In this document: piece after piece, positions 17,013 through 25,223 of the stretch
Position numbering within the stretch: the first letter of the stretch is position 1
How the letters are laid out: each line of letters opens with the position of its first letter
From: Melioribacteraceae bacterium
Lineage (GTDB): Bacteria > Bacteroidota > Ignavibacteria > Ignavibacteriales > Melioribacteraceae
Assembly (NCBI GenBank): GCA_023230485.1
Contig: JALNXG010000020.1
Location: 1 to 53,435 of the forward strand
DNA: 53,435 nucleotides
Direction of reading: 5' to 3'
The notes under the pieces: model-generated
What the model saw: the letters and a program-made list of their open reading frames with translations, nothing else
What the model was told of the DNA's origin: nothing
Database searches by the model: none
Position numbers and translations under genes: made by a program

Positions 17013-17516
17013 TTAATGAAAAAGATAAGGTTTCCATGAATCATCTATACGTCCCGCATTGTTTTTTATGAATAATATTTGATTTGGTGTATAAGGATTA
17101 ATCCTTAGTTTCAAATTAGCTTCCTCTAACGACCTATCACCTTTCTTATTATTACACGGAAGGCATGCGCTTACTAAATTTTCCCAACTATCAATACCCC
17201 CTTTAGATTTAGGAATTATGTGGTCTATTGTAAGAGGTAAATCAGATCTTCCGCAATAGGCACATTTATGCCCATCTCTTCTTAATATATTCTTTCTAGT
17301 TATGATTATCTTTTTATAAGGTAAATTGATGTAACCTTTCAATCTAATAACTGACGGAAAAGGAAATTCCTTTTTAGTTGAATGAATCATCTTCTTTGTA
17401 TTTGAAGATACAATATCTACTTTCCCCAAAAAATATAGGATTAATGCTTTTTTTACATTACATAAAGTTAGGGGTTCGTAACTTTGATTTAGTAAAAGTA
17501 CTTTTGCATTAAGAAT
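17013..17516 (-). CDS. HNH endonuclease with non-canonical start (ATT?)
   Basis: The C-terminal half is a clear HNH nuclease: CAYCGRSDLPLTIDHIIPKS, then GGIDSWENLVSACLPCNNKK, with two CxxC zinc pairs. The first conventional start in frame is TTG at 17429 (138 residues), but the frame stays open upstream and encodes LNAKVLLLNQSYEPL and CNVKKALILYFLGK. That is the conserved N-terminus of this nuclease family. No ATG, GTG or TTG occurs in frame before 17429, back to a TAA inside the mnmA end. ATT at 17516 would give a 167-residue protein of family-typical length and N-terminus. The alternatives are a start-codon mutation or a sequencing error. The family's role is unknown; it is widespread and chromosomal in Bacteroidota. 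Confidence 0.8.
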   Translation of the reverse strand: MLNAKVLLLNQSYEPLTLCNVKKALILYFLGKVDIVSSNTKKMIHSTKKEFPFPSVIRLKGYINLPYKKIIITRKNILRRDGHKCAYCGRSDLPLTIDHIIPKSKGGIDSWENLVSACLPCNNKKGDRSLEEANLKLRINPYTPNQILFIKNNAGRIDDSWKPYLFH

Positions 17517-17544
17517 CCCGGCTGCTGAATTTTTGTGTTCGAAT

Positions 17545-18645
17545 TCAATCCTCCTTTTGGATTATTGCCCCGCATAAGACATATCCCTTATTATCATATA
17601 TAACTAAAGACTGCCCCGGAGTTATTGCGTTTTTCTTTTCTATAAATTGAATCTTTAAATAATCATTTTCTACTTCTATTACAATTGCTTCCGCCGGTTT
17701 ATCTGAATATCTTATCTTAGCAAAAACAGTTGAGCCAATGCCTATTTTATCCACACTAACGTAATTCAAATCATTTGCAATTAATGATGAACCTAATATT
17801 TCTTCTTTATCGCCTAATTCGATGGTATTATTCAATACATCAATGTTTTTTACATAAACCGGTTTTCCAAAAGCAAGATTCAATCCGCGTCGCTGTCCAA
17901 TGGTATAAAACGGTATCCCTTTATGACGACCGACTTTTTCGCCATGATAGATAAAATCTCCCTCTTCAATACCATTTAGAATTTCAGGTGCTCTCTCCCT
18001 TAAAAATCTTTCATAATTATTATCAGCGACAAAACAAATTTCTTGACTATCGGGTTTTTTTGCCGTCTTTAAATTGAATTTTTCTGCTAAAGCTCTTACT
18101 TCTTCTTTTGTATATTTTGCTAATGGAAATAAGGTTCGGCTAAGACTTTCCTGTGATATTCCCCAAAGTGCATAAGTCTGATCCTTCTTATCATCTTTTG
18201 AGTTCTTTAGGCAATAACGATTATTCGATTCATTATATTCAATTGAAGCGTAATGCCCGGTTGCAACATAAAATGCATCTAAAGAATCTGCTTTTTTTAA
18301 TAATTCATCCCATTTGATTTTTCTATTGCATATTACGCAAGGATTAGGAGTTCTTCCATGAACATATTCATCCACAAAATTATCTATAACTGCATTTTCA
18401 AAAGCTTTTGTAAAATCGACTGTATAATGAGGGATATCAAATTTTGAAGCAACATTTTTAGCATCAAATATGGCATCAAGTGAACAGCAACCCGATTCAT
18501 GTTTAGGCGCTCCGCCTACTTCCATAAATCCCCATGTTTTCATTGTAATGCCAATTACATCATAACCTTCATTTTTAAGCAATGCAGCAGCCACAGACGA
18601 ATCCACACCCCCACTCATTGCCACTATAACTCTATTTTTATCCAA
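17545..18645 (-). CDS. mnmA: tRNA-specific 2-thiouridylase
   Basis: The 366-residue enzyme has the PP-loop SGGVDSS at 11-17, the catalytic Cys103 in NPCVICNRKIKWD and its partner Cys204 in SQEICFV, plus TIGQRRGLN near 250. It installs sulfur at C2 of wobble uridine 34 in tRNAs for Lys, Glu and Gln. The start is a TTG at 18645, preceded by TAGGA with 6-nt spacing; MDKNRVIVAMSGGVDSS is the usual N-terminus, so TTG is credible. The end carries AAGGAGG just before the HNH gene's upstream frame. Confidence 0.96.
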   Translation of the reverse strand: MDKNRVIVAMSGGVDSSVAAALLKNEGYDVIGITMKTWGFMEVGGAPKHESGCCSLDAIFDAKNVASKFDIPHYTVDFTKAFENAVIDNFVDEYVHGRTPNPCVICNRKIKWDELLKKADSLDAFYVATGHYASIEYNESNNRYCLKNSKDDKKDQTYALWGISQESLSRTLFPLAKYTKEEVRALAEKFNLKTAKKPDSQEICFVADNNYERFLRERAPEILNGIEEGDFIYHGEKVGRHKGIPFYTIGQRRGLNLAFGKPVYVKNIDVLNNTIELGDKEEILGSSLIANDLNYVSVDKIGIGSTVFAKIRYSDKPAEAIVIEVENDYLKIQFIEKKNAITPGQSLVIYDNKGYVLCGAIIQKED

Positions 18646-18721
18646 AGTTTTCCTAACTAAGATATTGAATCTATTTAAACAACTAAAATAAGAAAATGTT
18701 TTTAAATAGATGCTTTAAGTA

Positions 18722-19102
18722 TTAACATTTGTTATTATAAACAGCAAAGCAAACAACGTAGTTTTCTGAATGGCTAATTGATACGTGGAGGTTTTTGTTA
18801 TCAGTAACAAATTTTTCAAATCTTCCCAATAATTTAACTTGAGGCATTCCATTTGGCATATTAGTAACCTCGATTTCTTGCCAAGTAATATTATTCGTTC
18901 CGAGACTTGGAGATAAGGCTTTAAATATTGCTTCTTTTGCAGCGAACCGAGCAGCAAGATGTTGATATTTATTCTTTTTGCTTAATGAATATTCAAGTTC
19001 ATTTTCTGTATAGATTTTATTAAGGAATGAATCTCCAAATTTTTCAACACTTCTTTGGATGCGATCAATTTCTATTATATCAACACCAATTCCATTAATC
19101 AT
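18722..19102 (-). CDS. acpS: Holo-[acyl-carrier-protein] synthase
   Basis: The 126-residue length and both magnesium-binding motifs fit AcpS: GIGVDIIEIDRI with Asp8 and RFAAKEAIFKAL with Glu57. The C-terminal VSISHSENYVVCFAV strand is also conserved. It moves 4'-phosphopantetheine from CoA to acyl carrier protein, so it is needed for fatty acid synthesis. It follows ggt by 1 bp. A second open frame over the same bases (18715-18957) is a shadow. Confidence 0.95.
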   Translation of the reverse strand: MINGIGVDIIEIDRIQRSVEKFGDSFLNKIYTENELEYSLSKKNKYQHLAARFAAKEAIFKALSPSLGTNNITWQEIEVTNMPNGMPQVKLLGRFEKFVTDNKNLHVSISHSENYVVCFAVYNNKC

Positions 19103-19103
19103 A

Positions 19104-20801
19104 TCAATACCCTATCGCTTTACCGAATCCTCTTGGATCGGATAATCCTGTATATATATTTTTACTTTCATTAAATAGAATACCCTCAACTCTACCCAAT
19201 CCTTCTCTACCGCCAATTACCAATCCCCTAGCTTTTAATCTATTAATTGTCTCTGGTGAGAATCCAAATTCTTCAAAAACTAATTCGTCAGGCAGCCACT
19301 GATGATGAAATCTTGGAACTGTAATAGCATCCTTGATTCCCATATTATAATTTAGAATATTAGAAATTACCTGAATAACAGAGGTGATAATCGTTGATCC
19401 ACCGGGTGAACCGATTACTATGTATGGTTTATTATTTTTTAATACTATCGTTGGAGTCATAGAACTCAACATTCTTTTACCTGGCTTGATTATATTCGCC
19501 TTACTACCTGGCAAACCAAATTGATTTATTTCGGTCTCACTTAATGCGAAATCGTCTATTTCATTATTTAATAAAAATCCTAATCCTTCGGCTACAATTT
19601 TATTCCCGTAAGATGAATTTATTGTGTAAGTAACACTAACAGCGTTTCCCATTCCATCTACAACACTATAATGAGTAGTCTCTTTGCTTTCTATAATTCC
19701 ATTATCTCCATTTATAATTTCATTATATGTACTTCTATTGTTAGTTATGTCAGAAAATACTTTTTCTGTTACCTCATCCGATAACAAATATTCTATTTGA
19801 GGATTTACGAAATCAGGGTCACCTAAATATTTGTTTCTATATGCATAAATATATTTAAATGCTTCTGTTACAAAATAAATATATTCACTACTATTCCATT
19901 TAACTGAATCGAAATTAATTTTATTAAATAATTTGAACGCTTGAACTAATGCAATTCCTCCAGCAGAAGGCGGAGGCATAGAAATTATTTCAAATCCTTT
20001 ATAATCATGTGTGATCGGAGTCTTTTCTAAGACTTTATAATTTTCTAAATCTTCTTTTGATATAATTCCGCCATTATCATTTATAAACTTTACTAATTTA
20101 TTTGCTACCTCTCCTTTATAAAATCCATCAATTCCAAATTCAGAAATTATTTTTAATGTATTGGCTAAATCTATTTGTATTAGTGTATCACCCAATAAAA
20201 ACTTATCACCATTTTTTGTGAATAGTTTTTTTGATGATGGGAAAGAATTGAATTCATTATTAAAATAATTAATCGATTCAGCATTACGATATGAAAGAGG
20301 GAAACCATTTTTGGCTAACTCAATTGCAGATGAAAGAATTTCTTCCCTATCATAAGTCCCATATTTTTCTAATGCTGCTAATAGTCCCTTTACAGTGCCG
20401 GGAACTCCCGTTCCAAGTACTGTTTTTAGACTCCTGCCTGGTACTATCTCTCCTTCATCATCCTGAAATAACTTTTCTGAAAGATTTGAGGGAGCAATTT
20501 CTCTAAAATCTAGAGTAGTATTTCTACCGTCAGCAAGATGAATAATCATAAATCCACCTCCACCAATATTGCCGGCTGAGGGGTAAGTAACTGCAAGTGA
20601 AAAACCTATTGCTACTGCAGCATCTATCGCATTTCCACCTTTCTTTAAAATATCGATTCCAACTTGTGATGCTTCTTCAGAGGCGGACACCACTATTCCA
20701 TTATAACCATAAGCAACCTGCGCTTTAATCTGATTTGATGATATCAGAAGGAGTAATAAAACTAAAGAATATTTAGAAAATACTGATCTTAGCATCAACA
20801 T
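19104..20801 (-). CDS. ggt: Gamma-glutamyltranspeptidase
   Basis: This 565-residue proenzyme has a signal peptide (about 5-28, ending NQIKAQ) for export to the periplasm. R100 in LDFREIAP contacts the glutamyl alpha-carboxylate. The autocleavage nucleophile is Thr375 in KETTHYSVVD, giving a small subunit that starts at Thr375. PPSAGGIALVQ and GSPGGSTIITSV complete the active-site signature. It hydrolyses or transfers the gamma-glutamyl group of glutathione and similar compounds. It overlaps mlaD-like by 29 bp; M1 and M3 are possible starts. Confidence 0.94.
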   Translation of the reverse strand: MLMLRSVFSKYSLVLLLLLISSNQIKAQVAYGYNGIVVSASEEASQVGIDILKKGGNAIDAAVAIGFSLAVTYPSAGNIGGGGFMIIHLADGRNTTLDFREIAPSNLSEKLFQDDEGEIVPGRSLKTVLGTGVPGTVKGLLAALEKYGTYDREEILSSAIELAKNGFPLSYRNAESINYFNNEFNSFPSSKKLFTKNGDKFLLGDTLIQIDLANTLKIISEFGIDGFYKGEVANKLVKFINDNGGIISKEDLENYKVLEKTPITHDYKGFEIISMPPPSAGGIALVQAFKLFNKINFDSVKWNSSEYIYFVTEAFKYIYAYRNKYLGDPDFVNPQIEYLLSDEVTEKVFSDITNNRSTYNEIINGDNGIIESKETTHYSVVDGMGNAVSVTYTINSSYGNKIVAEGLGFLLNNEIDDFALSETEINQFGLPGSKANIIKPGKRMLSSMTPTIVLKNNKPYIVIGSPGGSTIITSVIQVISNILNYNMGIKDAITVPRFHHQWLPDELVFEEFGFSPETINRLKARGLVIGGREGLGRVEGILFNESKNIYTGLSDPRGFGKAIGY

Positions 20802-21687
20802 TTACTCCTTCGCCTTCTAATTGCTCTGTAAGTAACTTAGTAAGTTTTTTCAAATTAGCTAAACTTGTTTGTAAATCTTCATAAATCTTTGGATCATTCA
20901 TCAATTTACCAATATTATTCTTGCCCTCTTTTATTTCACCAAGAAATTGATCTAAATTAATAACCATTTTTTTTGAAGCGGTCAATGTACTATTTAATTC
21001 AGTTATTACATTTTTTAGTGAATCTTTATTCTCAGAATAAAATCCATTTAGATTATCAATTGCATTATTGCTTTTATCAAGCAATAAACTGATTTTCGAT
21101 TTATTATCATTTAAAACTTTTGTTAAATTCAGTACCATTAGATTTGTGTTGGCTAAGGTTGCTTTTAAATCATTTGTAAAAACAGAGTCTCCAATAAGCG
21201 CATTAACTGCATTTAATGAAAATTTAATCTCTTTTACAACGCTTATTAAATCATTCTGAATAGAACTTATTCCGGCTATCATACTCGATATATCGCCGGC
21301 AAAACTGCCTACTTGAACTTTTGAAAAATCAATTTCATTTGAAGAAATTCCTGGAGTTATTTCAACTTTCTTCCCCCCCATTAAATCGAGCATCACGACA
21401 TTAAATTTGGAATCTTCTTTCAATTCAATTTCACTTTCAATCGTGAGAATAGCAAGAACATCAGTTTGATTTAGTTTTATATCACTCACATATCCTTTCC
21501 TCACACCATTTATAGTTACAGGATCGCCAACTTCTAAACCAGATACTGAATCAAAACGAACTTTCATCTCTTCCCTATCGGAAGTGAATGATACATTTTT
21601 AGCCCAAGCAAGAATTAAAAATAATGCAATTAGACTTATAAATATTGTCAACCCAACTTTAAATTCCGTTTTTCTTTGATCTTTCAT
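20773..21687 (-). CDS. MCE/MlaD family lipid-transport protein
   Basis: The 304-residue protein has one N-terminal membrane segment (about 12-30) and an MCE domain: FDSVSGLEVGDPVTINGVRKGYV (residues 45-67) and LDLMGGKKVEITPG. A long helical C-terminus with heptad-like spacing follows. MCE proteins such as MlaD form hexameric rings in the periplasm that carry phospholipids between membranes, normally with an ABC permease and ATPase (MlaE, MlaF). Those genes are not next to it here, so its partners must be encoded elsewhere. It lies 17 bp after the GldE-like gene and overlaps ggt. Confidence 0.88.
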   Translation of the reverse strand: MKDQRKTEFKVGLTIFISLIALFLILAWAKNVSFTSDREEMKVRFDSVSGLEVGDPVTINGVRKGYVSDIKLNQTDVLAILTIESEIELKEDSKFNVVMLDLMGGKKVEITPGISSNEIDFSKVQVGSFAGDISSMIAGISSIQNDLISVVKEIKFSLNAVNALIGDSVFTNDLKATLANTNLMVLNLTKVLNDNKSKISLLLDKSNNAIDNLNGFYSENKDSLKNVITELNSTLTASKKMVINLDQFLGEIKEGKNNIGKLMNDPKIYEDLQTSLANLKKLTKLLTEQLEGEGVNVDAKISIF

Positions 21688-21704
21688 ATTTACCTAATCT
21701 ATTA

Positions 21705-22856
21705 TTATTTTCTTTTGTCTTTTATTTTTACTTTACTGATTCTTTTATTAATTAATTCAACAACAGTAAATTGGAAACCATTGTATTCTAAAAAATAATC
21801 GACTGGTGGAATTTCACCGGCTTGACTAATTATAAATCCGGCAATAGTATCATACCCTTCCGTAGTTAATAAATATTCATTATCAAAATACTCATTGAAT
21901 GAATCAATATTAAATTTACCGGCACAAAGATAACTGATATTATCGATTTTTTGAAATTCAACTTCATCTTTATCATATTCATCACGTATCTCACCAACAA
22001 TTTCTTCTAAGATATCTTCTAAGGTTATTAAGCCTGCTGTACTTCCAAATTCATCAACTACAATAGCAAGATGCATTTTTTTATCCTGAAATTCATGAAG
22101 CAAATCTTTGATCAATTTACTTTCAGGAACAAATAATGGTTCTCTTGTAATATCTAAAATATTAAATTCTTTTTTGTTACTCTCCGGTTTTAGATACGGA
22201 AGTAAATCTTTAGCATAAATAATACCTGCAATATTATCAATATTAGATTCATAAAATGGGATTCTGCTATGGCCACTTATATTTATAATATCCATAAGGT
22301 CTTTCAACAAAACAGATTTATCGACTGCAGTAATATCAACACGCGGTGTCATGATTTCTCTAACCACAGAAGTATTAAATTCAACTACACCGGAAATTAA
22401 TTCTTTCTGATCATTTTTTATTGTTTCGTTCTCAGAAGTGTAATCATCAGAATCTTTTGTATGACCATTATAATTATTATTCGATGATTGTTTTTTCTCA
22501 TTAACAAAAATCAAAATTAAACTTGATAACAGAGAGTTTGTGAATATTTTTATTGAATCAGGGATTGGAATTACTAATAGCTCAACAAAATAAAACGAAA
22601 ATGCGATTAATAATATTGAGAGTATCTTCTCATAGACTTGCAGATTATTAAAAAGCTGATAATTACCGGCGGATACAATAAAAGTAATGGTGGCAACTAA
22701 TAGCAATAATTTGAAAAGCCGATAAATCATAAAAATTACCGGCGTAGTAGATGAAATACTATTTGTGGATTTAAGAATGTTCTCTGATGCAGTAAATACG
22801 AAATAAATAAAATATAACGAAAATAATATTACAAAGTATAACCAATCGGTATCCAA
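21705..22856 (-). CDS. CBS-domain transporter-associated protein, GldE/CorC-HlyC-like
   Basis: The 383-residue protein has three or four N-terminal membrane segments (to about 125). A linker (about 126-155) is followed by the paired CBS region (VREIMTPRVDITAVDKSV, GHSRIPFYESNIDNIAGIIY, then AIVVDEFGSTAGLITLEDIL). A CorC_HlyC transporter-associated domain ends the protein. This is the CNNM/HlyC layout. The membrane part is divergent, although VFTASEN recalls the DUF21 FxASE motif. It follows ssb by 20 bp. In Flavobacterium the same neighbour pair is ssb-gldE, which suggests orthology to GldE, but gldD is missing here. The start is TTG with AGGA 6 nt upstream. Confidence 0.82.
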   Translation of the reverse strand: MDTDWLYFVILFSLYFIYFVFTASENILKSTNSISSTTPVIFMIYRLFKLLLLVATITFIVSAGNYQLFNNLQVYEKILSILLIAFSFYFVELLVIPIPDSIKIFTNSLLSSLILIFVNEKKQSSNNNYNGHTKDSDDYTSENETIKNDQKELISGVVEFNTSVVREIMTPRVDITAVDKSVLLKDLMDIINISGHSRIPFYESNIDNIAGIIYAKDLLPYLKPESNKKEFNILDITREPLFVPESKLIKDLLHEFQDKKMHLAIVVDEFGSTAGLITLEDILEEIVGEIRDEYDKDEVEFQKIDNISYLCAGKFNIDSFNEYFDNEYLLTTEGYDTIAGFIISQAGEIPPVDYFLEYNGFQFTVVELINKRISKVKIKDKRK

Positions 22857-22876
22857 TTAAAATCCTAACAAATTAA

Positions 22877-23314
22877 TTAAAATGGAAGATCGTCAGTATC
22901 AGACGAATTATCATTGACATCAGGTTCGTAATTATTTGATCCGGAATTAGTTTCTCTATCCGAATCAGTATTATATCCGGAATCTTTGCTATCTAATGGA
23001 ATTACTTTTTCAGAAATTACTTCTGTTACATGAATCTCTTGGTCTTGTTTATTTTTATATTTCCGTTTAGAAAGTCTTCCTTCAACGTAAACTTTTTTCC
23101 CTTTCTTAAGTCCTTCTTTCAGGAATTCAGGTAAATTATAAGAGACTACATTATGCCATGTAACTTCATTAACCCATTGACCATCTTTGCCCTTATAACT
23201 ATTATTTGTAGCTACTGAATATGTAGTTACCGAAACATTAGTAGTGGTGAATTTATTTTCGGCATCCTGTCCTAAGTTACCAATTAACATCATTTTGTTT
23301 AATGAAAAAGCCAT
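22877..23314 (-). CDS. ssb: Single-stranded DNA-binding protein
   Basis: The protein is 145 residues. The OB fold starts MAFSLNKMMLIGNLGQDAE, with VTWHNVVSYNLPEFL and KKGKKVYVEGRLSKRKY. The linker is rich in Asp, Ser and Asn, and the protein ends in the acidic DDLPF tip that recruits replication and repair partners. It protects single-stranded DNA. The gene pair ssb then gldE-like is typical of Bacteroidota. The 58 bp upstream to the SPOR lipoprotein are AT-rich without a clear terminator. Confidence 0.96.
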   Translation of the reverse strand: MAFSLNKMMLIGNLGQDAENKFTTTNVSVTTYSVATNNSYKGKDGQWVNEVTWHNVVSYNLPEFLKEGLKKGKKVYVEGRLSKRKYKNKQDQEIHVTEVISEKVIPLDSKDSGYNTDSDRETNSGSNNYEPDVNDNSSDTDDLPF

Positions 23315-23372
23315 AATTAATCCTCATTAATTAATAATTGATAATTAATATAAGAAATTCTCCTTATATAAA

Positions 23373-23786
23373 TCATTTTTGAATTGTTAAAATAAAAGCA
23401 TCCTTAAAAGGTGGAAGAGTCCATATCTCATTGCGGATAGATTCAGCATTTTCTCTAGAATCTACTGGCACTAATTGCACTACGAAAAGATTTACTGTAT
23501 TGCTGAATGAAATTAAAAGTTCATAAGAGATTTTCGATTTATTTTCTTTTACAAATTGTTCTGCTCTTTCTTGAGTAGTGAAAGCACCTACCTGAACAAT
23601 ATAATTATAATCGACTTTTGGAGTCTGCGAATCGGTTTCTATTTGCTGGGGAATGCTCGGAATTGTATCGGTGGTTGTTTGGGAATCAAATACATAGATA
23701 TCTTTCTCTTCGTTTTGAGAGACTTCTTTATTAGCCGAACATGCGGTAATAAAGATCAATGCAAATGTTATTATTATTCTTTTCAT
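23373..23786 (-). CDS. SPOR-domain lipoprotein
   Basis: I choose the ATG at 23786 because MKRIIITFALIFITACSA is a clear lipoprotein signal with lipobox ITAC, whereas the upstream extension reads through the terminator at 23793-23819. The mature protein (about 120 residues) has a disordered Thr/Gln-rich stretch. A SPOR domain follows: YIVQVGAFTTQERAEQFVKE and LFVVQLVPVDSRENAESI. SPOR domains bind denuded glycan at the septum, so an envelope or cell-division role is likely. The absence of a lipoprotein-retention partner nearby leaves its membrane location open. Confidence 0.85.
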   Translation of the reverse strand: MKRIIITFALIFITACSANKEVSQNEEKDIYVFDSQTTTDTIPSIPQQIETDSQTPKVDYNYIVQVGAFTTQERAEQFVKENKSKISYELLISFSNTVNLFVVQLVPVDSRENAESIRNEIWTLPPFKDAFILTIQK

Positions 23787-23792
23787 ATATTT

Positions 23793-23819
23793 AAAAAAGG
23801 GTTTACTAAATGTAAACCC
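23793..23819 (-). terminator. Intrinsic terminator after the OmpP1/FadL gene
   Basis: The stem GGGTTTAC (23799-23806) pairs with GTAAACCC (23812-23819) around a 5-nt loop. On the - strand it is followed by six T; on the + strand CTTTTT follows, so it could act in both directions. It separates the porin gene from the SPOR lipoprotein gene. Confidence 0.85.
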
Positions 23820-23837
23820 CTTTTTACTAAAATACAA

Positions 23838-25121
23838 TTATAAATTGTAAGATAAATCTATACCTAATAAATGAGCCATATTTTGATATGTACCATTAAA
23901 ACCGAATTTAGAATCTGTAACTTTTCTTTCAGAAAAAGTTAATAATAAATAAGAAAAATCTAATGATAAGTTTTCAGTGAATTTATATCCAAAACCAATA
24001 TTAAAACCAATTCTATCTGCATCCGGTAATGTTGGCTCTACATATTCCTTCTGGACAGGATTTTTATCTAATAATAATCCGCCTCTTAATGTAAAATCAT
24101 TATTGATTTTATACTCCATACCGGCTCTTACGATAAAAGTATTTTCATAATTTCTATCAGCAGATTGAACATTTTGAACTCCCGGAACTGTTGGAGCTAA
24201 ATCATATGTCTCAAATGTAACTTCTAACTTATCATAACTTGACCAACCAATATATTGAAAATCAGCAGTTAGTGTTAATTCATCATCCGGCATATAAGCA
24301 ATACCTACTGTAAGGTTCTGAGGTGTGGTAAGAGGAGCTTTGATACTACCATTTGGAAGAGGAATTGATTGGTTTCCTGCTAATGGATGCACAAAATCTA
24401 ATGTTGCAGGATTTGTTGATGCATCACCGGTAAAATCAAATTTAGATTCGCTTCTATAAGAGATACCAACTGAAAATTCTTTAATCGGCTTGTATAAGAT
24501 TCCTGCTGTAAACCCAATTGCAGTTCCATCACCTTCCAAAGTAATTCTACCATCAGGTCTAGCAGCGCCTGTAACTGGATCTGCTAAGGGAGTATTTCTA
24601 ATAATTTTTACATCTGCAAAAGCATAAGTTAAACCAACACTAACAGAAAGTTGTTCTGAAAACTTATAAGCTACAACAGGTGTAAAAAAGAATGAACGAA
24701 TTTCTGTATCAACTGCTAAATATCTTCCACCCCAATCATCTTCCCATTTTGTTCCTAAACCATATTGATTATTAACTCCTAATCCTACGAACCAATCGTC
24801 AGATAATTGTTGAGTAACATAAATATTGAAAGGAGTGAATACCTGGCTTTCCATTTCATATTCTTTTGTTGATGGTATTGGACCTGTAAATTTTGCACTA
24901 GGAGCGATAAGAGTAACACCTGCCATAAAATGTGTGCCGGTTAATTGAGTAAGTCCAGCTGGATTATAATAAATTGCTGATGGGTCATTTGCTAATGCTG
25001 TGAATGCCCCTGCCATTGACATAGCTCTTGCGCCATGTTCATTGATTTGAAAACCGCCTGCAAACACCTTTGCAGAGCATAACATTGCAATAACTGCTAT
25101 AACAGTTAAAGATTTTTTCAC
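23838..25121 (-). CDS. OmpP1/FadL/TodX family outer-membrane transporter
   Basis: The 427-residue protein has a signal peptide (MKKSLTVIAVIAMLCSAKVFA) and the FadL-type hatch start GGFQINEHGARAMSMAGAFT, then NDPSAIYYNPAGLTQL. The rest is a beta barrel with strands ending in aromatic residues, and the C-terminus is LLGIDLSYNL. FadL-family channels take up hydrophobic compounds such as long-chain fatty acids or aromatic hydrocarbons. The substrate cannot be predicted here. The start codon is GTG, with a strong AGGAGG 4 nt upstream. It stands alone between two intergenic gaps and has its own terminator, so it is probably a single-gene transcript. Confidence 0.9.
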   Translation of the reverse strand: MKKSLTVIAVIAMLCSAKVFAGGFQINEHGARAMSMAGAFTALANDPSAIYYNPAGLTQLTGTHFMAGVTLIAPSAKFTGPIPSTKEYEMESQVFTPFNIYVTQQLSDDWFVGLGVNNQYGLGTKWEDDWGGRYLAVDTEIRSFFFTPVVAYKFSEQLSVSVGLTYAFADVKIIRNTPLADPVTGAARPDGRITLEGDGTAIGFTAGILYKPIKEFSVGISYRSESKFDFTGDASTNPATLDFVHPLAGNQSIPLPNGSIKAPLTTPQNLTVGIAYMPDDELTLTADFQYIGWSSYDKLEVTFETYDLAPTVPGVQNVQSADRNYENTFIVRAGMEYKINNDFTLRGGLLLDKNPVQKEYVEPTLPDADRIGFNIGFGYKFTENLSLDFSYLLLTFSERKVTDSKFGFNGTYQNMAHLLGIDLSYNL

Positions 25122-25223
25122 ACAACCTCCTATTTGGTTTTATTTAAAGCATCAAAATATACATAACTTAGGAAAAAATAAATAAGAATATTATTTATGA
25201 TTGAAATTAAATAATATCAACTC

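Noticed and set aside
17430..17544. Possible tRNA in the mnmA-HNH gap, suggested by GGGGTTCG and TTCGAATTC words
   Set aside because: No cloverleaf can be drawn on either strand, and most of the stretch is explained as the 5' coding part of the HNH gene.
18715..18957. 80-codon - strand frame overlapping acpS in another frame
   Set aside because: It lies wholly over acpS, has no recognisable domain, and acpS has both catalytic motifs; it is a shadow.
23787..23837. N-terminal 17-residue extension of the SPOR lipoprotein
   Set aside because: It would be encoded by the terminator hairpin of the upstream gene, and the lipoprotein signal begins at 23786.
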